Positions 1 to 5,310 of a stretch of 8,730 nt of DNA are shown here, piece by piece (within the stretch, counting starts at the first letter, position 1; each line of letters starts with the position of its first letter). Origin of the DNA: Schwartzia sp. (in: firmicutes). GTDB lineage: Bacteria > Bacillota > Negativicutes > Selenomonadales > Selenomonadaceae. The DNA lies in assembly GCA_017939945.1 (NCBI GenBank), contig JAGAZS010000196.1, positions 1-8,730 of the forward strand, given 5' to 3'. Position numbers and translations under genes: made by a program. The notes under the pieces are model-generated. The model was given only the letters and a program-made list of their open reading frames with translations. It was not told the DNA's origin and searched no databases.

Positions 1-29
1 ATTTCGTTTGCTCCAGACTTGTTTACATT

Positions 30-77
30 AAAAATTTTGCGGTAAGAAATTCTCACTTTCCTACCGCAAATTTTTTT
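30..77. terminator. Intrinsic terminator of an upstream unit
   Basis: The arm TTTGCGGTA (36-44) pairs with TACCGCAAA (62-70). The stem continues inward with AGAAA against TTTC and outward with A-run against T-run, ending in seven T's (71-77). The A-rich 5' side means it could work in both directions. It probably ends a gene lying left of the window and insulates the first phosphodiesterase. No coding sequence was recognised in 1-29. Confidence 0.8.
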
Positions 78-178
78 GTGCGATAAATTTTTCAGCATGG
101 ACGAAAAGGACACGACTTTCGCCACGGCGCCTGCTCTTTTGCCCCGTATTTCGGTTTATGCTCGATCGGAGCAGGGGG

Positions 179-205
179 TTACAATTATTTTTATCATAAT
201 TGTAA
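179..205. promoter_or_regulatory. Palindromic operator candidate over the -35
   Basis: TTACAATTAT (179-188) and ATAATTGTAA (196-205) form a perfect 10-bp inverted repeat with a 7-bp centre. The right arm contains the TTGTAA -35 hexamer of the promoter at 200-228, so a dimeric protein bound here would block RNA polymerase. The cognate regulator is not in the window and the motif does not clearly match a named box. There is no T-tract directly after it, which argues against a terminator. Confidence 0.5.
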
Positions 206-228
206 AAATAATAAATACATGATATACT
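200..228 (+). promoter_or_regulatory. Sigma-70-type promoter for first phosphodiesterase
   Basis: TTGTAA (200-205) and TATACT (223-228) are separated by 17 bp, close to the housekeeping consensus. Transcription would start near 235, giving a leader of about 55 nt before the ATG at 289. The surrounding sequence is strongly AT-rich compared with the gene. Confidence 0.7.
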
Positions 229-244
229 CATATATAAAGGGGAT

Positions 245-271
245 TCTATCCCAACGCAAGGGAACGATAGA
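245..271 (+). other. Leader hairpin before the first gene
   Basis: TCTATC (245-250) pairs with GATAGA (266-271), and CC (251-252) can pair with GG (261-262) past a three-base bulge. The hairpin sits between the predicted transcription start and the ribosome binding site. It may protect the mRNA 5' end. It matches no riboswitch I recognise and could be incidental. Confidence 0.3.
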
Positions 272-288
272 TTCAGCAGGTGACGATT

Positions 289-3240
289 ATGAACGACACG
301 CCTTCCGCTGTAAATTTGATAAGGAATGTTTTTTCCCGACTGTGCCTCATGCTGCTGCTGGCCGTTCTTTTTTCCGCGTCCGTTTTTGCGTCGGGGCAGG
401 GGAAAAAGACGGTGCGGGTGGGCTGGTTTGAATCGCCTTTCAATATGACGGATTCCTTCGGCGGACGCTCCGGTTTTTCCTATGAATACCAGCAGAAGAT
501 CGCCGCTTATACCGGCTGGGAGTACGAGTATGTCAGCGCCGGCTGGCCGGAGCTTTTGCAGATGCTGCAGCGGGGCGAGATCGATCTCCTCAGCGATGTT
601 TCCTATACGGAGGAACGGGCGCGGAATATGCTGTATTCCGGCCTGCCCATGGGGGAAGAGGAGTATTATGTCTTTGTCGCTGCCAACAATACGGCAATCA
701 ACGCGGCCGACTATGCCTCCTTCAGCGGGAAACGGGTGGGCATCAACAAGGGCAGCGTGCAGAAGGATTTCTTTGTCGCCTGGGCGGAAAAAAACGGCGT
801 CCGGGCCGAGATCGTGGAACTGACCGGTGAGAACCCGGATTCGCTGCAAATGCTGAACAGCGGCGAGCTGGATATGTATGTGGGAACAAGCGCCGGCAAG
901 AGGGGGGGCGTCGAGGACGCGCCCGTGCCCGTTTGCCGCGTGGGCTCGTCCCCGTTCTTTTTCGCGGTGAGGCGGGACCGCCCCGACCTGCTGCGGGAGC
1001 TGGACGCCGCCATGCATCGGATTCAGGATGAAAACCGGTATTATAACCAGCAGCTGTACAAAAAATATATTTACATCAACGCTTTCGGCGCCTACCTGAC
1101 GCCCTCCGAGAACGACTGGCTCATGCGCCACGGTGTGATCCGCGTGGGATACCGCGCCGACTATCTGCCGTACTGCGGGAAGAACGCGGACTCGGGACAG
1201 CTGATGGGCGCTTTGAAGGACTATCTGGAGATCGCTTCCTCCGGCGTGAAAAACGCGACGCTGTATTTCGAGCCGGTGCCGTTCCCGAGCGTGGAATCCG
1301 CGCTGGAGGCGCTGAAAAAAGGGGAAATCGACTGCGTATTCCCGGTCAACTTCTCGGATCATGACGGCGAGAAGGCGGGCGTTCTGGTGTCGTCGCCGCC
1401 CATGCACGCGGAAATGTTCGCGGTGGTGCGGAAAGAGGACCGCGAGAAATATTCCCTGAAGGAAATCGGGAGCGTCGCCTATGTGAAAGGCAACCACTAT
1501 CATGAGAATTTCGTGAAGCGGTTTTTCCCGGGATGGAAGGTGCAGCTCTGCGACAAATCGGAAGACCGCCTTCAGGCGGTGGCATCCGGCGAGGCGGACT
1601 GCTTCCTGCTTTCCCTATACAGGCTCAACCGTCTTGCCGACCAGATCGGCAAATACAAGCTGACATCGCTTTCCACCGGGGAGGACATTCATCTGTCCTT
1701 TGCCCTGCGGCGGAACGACGCCCAGCTTTACTCCATTCTCAACAAGCTCGCCAATCTCGTGCCCGAGGCGTCGATGTATTCCTCGTTGGCGGCCTATTCC
1801 TTCGAGGAAAAGAAGGTCAGCTTCGCGGATTTCCTGAAAGACAATCTGGCCTCGTTCATAGCCGTCGCCTCCACGCTCGCCGCGATCTTCCTTTTCCTGC
1901 TGCTGTACGGCGCAAAGACGCGGCAGAAAGCGAAAGAGAGGCAGCAGCTCATTTCGGCGGCGGAAAACGACGAGCTGACCGGACTGTTTACCCGCGGGTT
2001 TTTCTATGAGTACGCCAGGCGCTTGATCAAAAACAATCCCGGCCTGAAAACGGACGCCATCGTTTTGAATATCGAGCAGTTCCATCTTGTCAACGATCTG
2101 AACGGCAGGGCGTACGGCGACAGTGTGCTGCAATCCCTGGGCAAGGAGATACAGGCGTTCCTGAACGGAACCATCGGCATCGCAAGCCGTATCGAGGCGG
2201 ATCGGTTCGATATGATTTGCAGGCAGGTGGACGACTATCAGAGCCTGCTGGATCGTTTCCAGGGCAGGCTGAACGAAGTGTCGCGGACAGCCAGCATCCG
2301 TATCCGCATGGGCGTCATGCCATGGCAGGAGGGGCTGGACTCGGATCAGGCCTTTGACCGCGCATGGTCGGCCTGCAACATGGTGCGGGGCAGCAACAGG
2401 CACCTGATGGTTTACAATGAGGAAATCCGCGCCAGCGAAAACTACAGCCAGCGGCTGCTGAACGATCTCCGCCGGGCGGTGGAGCAGCGGGAATTCAAGG
2501 TGTACTATCAGCCCAAGTACGACGTCCAGTGCGACCCGCCCCGGCTGGTCAGCGCGGAAGCGTTGGTGCGCTGGCAGCACCCGGAGCTTGGGCTGGTCCC
2601 GCCCGACGATTTTATTCCGCTGTTCGAGGGCAACGGCCAGATCAGCGTCGTCGACAATTATGTCTGGGCGGAGACCGCCGGGCAGATTGCCGCCTGGCGG
2701 GAAAAATTCGGCGTGGTCCTGCCGGTTTCCGTCAATTTGTCACGGGTGGACATGTTCGACCCGAAGCTGGAGGAAATCCTCGACGGACTGGTAAGCGCCA
2801 ACGGATTGAGCCGCAAAGACCTGAAGCTGGAGGTCACGGAGTCCGCCTGCACGGACAACGCGGATGAGCTGCTGAAGGTGATGGAACGGCTGCGGGCCAA
2901 AGGGTATGAAATCGAAATGGACGATTTCGGCTCCGGCTATTCTTCCCTGAATATGCTTTCCTCCATGCCGGTGGACGTGCTGAAGATGGACAGGGGCTTC
3001 ATCCGGAACATCGAATACAGCGCGCAGGATTTCCGCCTTGTGGAGCTGATCCTGGATATTGCCAAGAACCTGAAAATGCCGGTGATTGCGGAAGGCGTGG
3101 AGACGGAGAACCAGCTCGCGATGCTGAAGCGCGCGGGATGCGATTTTGTGCAGGGGTATTATTTCTCCCGTCCGGTGCCGCCGGAGGAATTCGAGAAGTT
3201 CATTGCGCGATCGGCAGGCGATTCCCGCGAAAATCCTTGA
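289..3240 (+). CDS. Dual-SBP sensor c-di-GMP phosphodiesterase (degenerate GGDEF-EAL)
   Basis: Predicted membrane enzyme of 983 residues that hydrolyses c-di-GMP to pGpG under control of a periplasmic ligand. Domains in order: signal peptide (about 1-34, VFA before the likely cleavage site); SBP_bac_3-like domain 1 (about 40-262, with the family-type SYTEER motif at 105-110); SBP_bac_3-like domain 2 (about 276-505); one membrane helix (about 521-541); GGDEF domain (about 557-710); EAL domain (about 719-973). The GGDEF domain keeps DELTG (561-565), but its signature reads EADRF (636-640), so it should not make c-di-GMP and may be structural or bind GTP. The EAL domain keeps E757 (EAL), N816, E848 and E851 (EVTE), D878-D879 (MDDFGSGYSS), K899, E935 and Q955, so it should be active. 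ATG 289 is preferred to GTG 280 because AGCAGG (275-280) lies 8 bp upstream. The ligand is unknown; amino acids are likely from the SBP family. It has its own promoter and possible operator. No dedicated terminator follows, so its transcript would enter the riboswitch region. Confidence 0.92.
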   Translation: MNDTPSAVNLIRNVFSRLCLMLLLAVLFSASVFASGQGKKTVRVGWFESPFNMTDSFGGRSGFSYEYQQKIAAYTGWEYEYVSAGWPELLQMLQRGEIDLLSDVSYTEERARNMLYSGLPMGEEEYYVFVAANNTAINAADYASFSGKRVGINKGSVQKDFFVAWAEKNGVRAEIVELTGENPDSLQMLNSGELDMYVGTSAGKRGGVEDAPVPVCRVGSSPFFFAVRRDRPDLLRELDAAMHRIQDENRYYNQQLYKKYIYINAFGAYLTPSENDWLMRHGVIRVGYRADYLPYCGKNADSGQLMGALKDYLEIASSGVKNATLYFEPVPFPSVESALEALKKGEIDCVFPVNFSDHDGEKAGVLVSSPPMHAEMFAVVRKEDREKYSLKEIGSVAYVKGNHYHENFVKRFFPGWKVQLCDKSEDRLQAVASGEADCFLLSLYRLNRLADQIGKYKLTSLSTGEDIHLSFALRRNDAQLYSILNKLANLVPEASMYSSLAAYSFEEKKVSFADFLKDNLASFIAVASTLAAIFLFLLLYGAKTRQKAKERQQLISAAENDELTGLFTRGFFYEYARRLIKNNPGLKTDAIVLNIEQFHLVNDLNGRAYGDSVLQSLGKEIQAFLNGTIGIASRIEADRFDMICRQVDDYQSLLDRFQGRLNEVSRTASIRIRMGVMPWQEGLDSDQAFDRAWSACNMVRGSNRHLMVYNEEIRASENYSQRLLNDLRRAVEQREFKVYYQPKYDVQCDPPRLVSAEALVRWQHPELGLVPPDDFIPLFEGNGQISVVDNYVWAETAGQIAAWREKFGVVLPVSVNLSRVDMFDPKLEEILDGLVSANGLSRKDLKLEVTESACTDNADELLKVMERLRAKGYEIEMDDFGSGYSSLNMLSSMPVDVLKMDRGFIRNIEYSAQDFRLVELILDIAKNLKMPVIAEGVETENQLAMLKRAGCDFVQGYYFSRPVPPEEFEKFIARSAGDSRENP

Positions 3241-3265
3241 CACAAAAATTAAATCATGATAAGGT
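3237..3265 (+). promoter_or_regulatory. Promoter candidate for the riboswitch transcript
   Basis: A perfect TTGACA (3237-3242) overlaps the TGA stop of the upstream gene. Possible -10 hexamers are GATAAG (3258-3263, 15-bp spacing) and TAAGGT (3260-3265, 17-bp spacing); neither is ideal. A start near 3270-3275 would place about 30 nt before the aptamer, as expected for a riboswitch leader. Confidence 0.45.
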
Positions 3266-3304
3266 TTATTCATAAATTGATGCCATGACCAAAATTCAAT
3301 ACCG

Positions 3305-3462
3305 AACTGGATCGGGTGTCGCAAGACTTGAAAGGGAAGCCGGTAGGAGTCCGGCGCGGTCCCGCCACTGTAGCAGCCGGCGATCCGGCATTGCCGCTGT
3401 GCCGAAGGCATGGGAAGGCGCCGGAAAGCTTTGACGCTGGAGCCAGGAGACCTGCCCGATAA
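3305..3462 (+). promoter_or_regulatory. Cobalamin (B12) riboswitch aptamer
   Basis: Regulatory RNA that binds adenosylcobalamin or a related corrinoid. Visible conserved blocks are AAAGGGAAGCCGGT (3331-3344), TCCGGCGCGGTCCC around 3350-3363, the B12 box GCCACTG (3364-3370) within CCGCCACTGTAGCAGCC, GGGAAGGCGCC (3412-3422), and the hallmark AGCCAGGAGACCTGCC (3441-3456). The closing stem P1 pairs ATCGGG (3311-3316) with CCCGAT (3455-3460). Block order and spacing match the Rfam cobalamin family as I know it. Two intrinsic terminators follow, pointing to transcriptional control, with B12 expected to favour termination. The next gene is a diguanylate cyclase about 210 bp past P1, not a usual B12-regulon gene. 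The boundaries are approximate. Confidence 0.93.
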
Positions 3463-3534
3463 GCGATTTCTGTTTGACCCGCGAGCGACGGGGAAGGAAT
3501 TTGCGGCGCCCGATGGTATCCGCATATCGTGAGT

Positions 3535-3570
3535 AAAAGCTCTTTTCCCATTGCCGGAAAAGAGCTTTTT
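3535..3570 (+). terminator. Intrinsic terminator of the riboswitch
   Basis: AAAAGCTCTTTTCC (3535-3548) pairs perfectly with GGAAAAGAGCTTTT (3556-3569) across the loop CATTGCC, and the 3' arm itself ends in a T-run. It lies about 75 nt after P1 and is the probable OFF structure. A competing partner inside the aptamer is GGAAAGCTTT (3423-3432), which could pair with most of the 5' arm if CT is bulged. A second CCCGAT (3509-3514) in the linker could compete for the P1 strand ATCGGG. Both alternatives are inference. Confidence 0.85.
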
Positions 3571-3608
3571 GTTATTGTCATAAGATTTTCTTTGTTGTGT
3601 TCATATTT

Positions 3609-3639
3609 GCGTCTGGCTGTTTCGTCAGGCGCTTTTTTT
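3609..3639 (+). terminator. Second tandem terminator before the cyclase gene
   Basis: GCGTCTGGC (3609-3617) pairs with GTCAGGCGC (3624-3632) through nine pairs, two of them G-U, with the six-base loop TGTTTC. Seven T's follow (3633-3639). It ends only about 15 nt before the AAAGG ribosome binding site of the cyclase gene, so it directly gates that gene. A weak TTGTCA (3575-3580) lies between the two terminators, but I see no convincing -10 for it. Confidence 0.75.
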
Positions 3640-3670
3640 CTCCGGGACAGTGCGAAAGGCGATGAAACGT

Positions 3671-5239
3671 ATGACGATAAAATCGGTCAACGCCCGCTTC
3701 ATGATGGTGCTTTTGCCGCTTCTGGCGCTTTGCTTCGTGCTGATTTCCGGCGTCACCTATTATATGGCCAGCGAATCCCTGTCGAAGAGCGCCACGACTG
3801 TGGCTCGTTGTCTCGGCAACGAGGCGGCGCTCCGGATGCAGATTTCCGTGGCGGACATCCATTTGCCGCTGAAGGTGGCGGCGGCCCATCCCGACGCGTT
3901 CCTTTCGGGGAACGAGGACGCGATCCTTCAGGAGCTGAACGCCCTGAAAAAGACCAGCTCGCTGATCGGGCAGACATTGTTCGCGATGCCGAACGGGCAG
4001 ACGCTGCGCGCCGACGGCAAGCATCTCGACCGCAGCTCGCGCGCGTATTTCCAGAAGGTGGTCCGCACCGGGGAGCCGTATATTTCCAAGCCGTTCCTCG
4101 GCGAGACGACCAGGAAGATGCAGACGATGGTGCTGCAGCCGATTTTCGCGAACGGCGAGCTTCGCGGCGTGCTGTTCGCCTCGGTCCATCTTTCGACTTT
4201 GGTGGACAAGGTGATGGCGGACGCGATTTTTTCGGACGAGACCTTATACATCACCGATGAGGACGGCGTCGTGGTCGGGTGCAGCGAACATCCCAACATG
4301 GCCGGGCATGAAGAACTGATGGGCGAGGGCGCGATGGACGAGAAACTGGCCTATGCGCTCCGGACGGCCATCGCGTCCGAGGAGCAGACCTTCGTTTCAT
4401 TTCATGCGCCCGACGGGACGGAGCGTTTCGGCGCCGTGACGCCCTTCAATCTCGCGGGAAACCGCTGGACGATTGTTTCCTCTTACCCGATTGCGCGGAT
4501 CAACGGACAGATCCGCCAGCTTTTGATAGCTGTCGCCGCCGTGTTCATCATCGCGGTGCTTTTGGCGTTCCTGATTGTCCGGGTTTTCGCGCAGACGATA
4601 GCGGCGCCGCTGAACAAGGTCGCCCGCGAATTCCAGAGCATCAGCGGGGCGTCCGACGGCGATGATGACGACAATGAAAAGGACGAGATCGGGACGCTGG
4701 AGGAGAGTGTCGAGCATATCCGCTCCCTGCACGACAAGAGCCTGCAGCTGGAGCGGAAGGCGTCCTCCGACGAACTGACCGGGCTTTTGAACCGCTTCGG
4801 GTTCAAGCGGAAGGTCGGCGAGGCGATGAAGGAGCACGAGGGGCATTCCGCGGTGCTCGTCTTTGCCGATCTGGATCATTTGAAGCATATCAACGACAGG
4901 ATCGGGCACGCGGCGGGAGACGACGCCATTTACGTTGCCGCGCATTTGCTGCGTACGGGATTCGGCGGCGACGCAATCATCGGCCGCGTGGGCGGCGACG
5001 AGTTCGTGATTTTCCTCTGCACGGAGCACGGGAACGGCGCCGACGCCGTGGAACGGACAAAGGCACTGATGCGCGACTACAACGCGACCAGCAGGAAGCC
5101 CTATTATGTGGAGCTTTCGATCGGGGCGACCTCGTTCGTCTGCTCGCCGGAAGCCGATATTTCCGCCCTGCTGCGGAAGGCGGACGATTGCCTGTACGAA
5201 GCGAAACAGAAGAGAAGGGAAACGTCGATACGCTATTGA
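3671..5239 (+). CDS. Cache-HAMP-GGDEF diguanylate cyclase
   Basis: Predicted inner-membrane diguanylate cyclase of 522 residues, making c-di-GMP from two GTP. Domains in order: membrane helix 1 (about 10-32); periplasmic sensor (about 33-280) resembling double Cache, with the typical run DRSSRAYFQKVV (120-131) and later PIFANGELRGVLFASVHL (157-174); membrane helix 2 (about 283-306); HAMP segment (about 307-355) with an acidic stretch GDDDDNEKDE; GGDEF domain (about 360-520). Active-site features are intact: DELTGLLNR (367-375), D400 and D402, K405, N408-D409, and canonical GGDEF at 441-445. The position of the product-inhibition site (RxxD, five residues before GGDEF) reads GGDA, so this feedback site is absent. 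ATG 3671 is preferred because AAAGG (3655-3659) lies 11 bp upstream. ATG 3662 is too close to it, and GTG 3650 would add seven residues with a poor site. The gene lies behind a B12 riboswitch and two terminators and is followed 71 bp later by a phosphodiesterase gene. The sensor ligand is unknown. Confidence 0.92.
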   Translation: MTIKSVNARFMMVLLPLLALCFVLISGVTYYMASESLSKSATTVARCLGNEAALRMQISVADIHLPLKVAAAHPDAFLSGNEDAILQELNALKKTSSLIGQTLFAMPNGQTLRADGKHLDRSSRAYFQKVVRTGEPYISKPFLGETTRKMQTMVLQPIFANGELRGVLFASVHLSTLVDKVMADAIFSDETLYITDEDGVVVGCSEHPNMAGHEELMGEGAMDEKLAYALRTAIASEEQTFVSFHAPDGTERFGAVTPFNLAGNRWTIVSSYPIARINGQIRQLLIAVAAVFIIAVLLAFLIVRVFAQTIAAPLNKVAREFQSISGASDGDDDDNEKDEIGTLEESVEHIRSLHDKSLQLERKASSDELTGLLNRFGFKRKVGEAMKEHEGHSAVLVFADLDHLKHINDRIGHAAGDDAIYVAAHLLRTGFGGDAIIGRVGGDEFVIFLCTEHGNGADAVERTKALMRDYNATSRKPYYVELSIGATSFVCSPEADISALLRKADDCLYEAKQKRRETSIRY

Positions 5240-5241
5240 GC

Positions 5242-5289
5242 CTTATCCACAGCCGCATATAGGTTATCAACAGGCTTTTTGTGGATAAG
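5242..5289. promoter_or_regulatory. Cluster of three DnaA-box-like sites
   Basis: TTATCCACA (5243-5251) and TGTGGATAA (5280-5288, the same box on the other strand) match the classical DnaA box exactly. TTATCAACA (5264-5272) differs by one base. All three fall within 46 bp between the cyclase and the second phosphodiesterase. The outer boxes also form a perfect 10-bp inverted repeat (CTTATCCACA / TGTGGATAAG). AGCCT (5239-5243) and AGGCT (5272-5276), followed by five T's, could make a weak terminator, so the structure may act in RNA instead. Whether DnaA binds here is unproven. Confidence 0.5.
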
Positions 5290-5310
5290 AATATGAAAGG
5301 AGGGGCTGAT

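Noticed and set aside
80..178. Inverted repeat CCTGCTC (130-136) / GAGCAGG (169-175), considered as a small RNA or a c-di-GMP riboswitch
   Set aside because: The arms are short with a 32-base loop, no GEMM riboswitch motif is present, and the segment lies upstream of the mapped promoter.
61..2580. Minus-strand open frames at 61-1503 and 1615-2580 opposite the first phosphodiesterase
   Set aside because: Same antisense shadow effect. No ribosome binding site or protein family signal was seen, and the first one runs through the promoter and terminator region.
3535..3570. ANTAR-type RNA hairpin, by analogy with B12-riboswitch-controlled small RNAs in ethanolamine loci
   Set aside because: The loop can be read as ATTGCC with A1 and G4, but only in a register that breaks the perfect 14-bp stem. 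The required second hairpin is not evident and no eut genes are present.
3529..4260. Plus-strand open frame starting at GTG 3529 just after the riboswitch, a possible alternative riboswitch target
   Set aside because: It begins inside the expression platform without a ribosome binding site, reads through both terminators, and from about 3671 is an out-of-frame reading of the cyclase gene.
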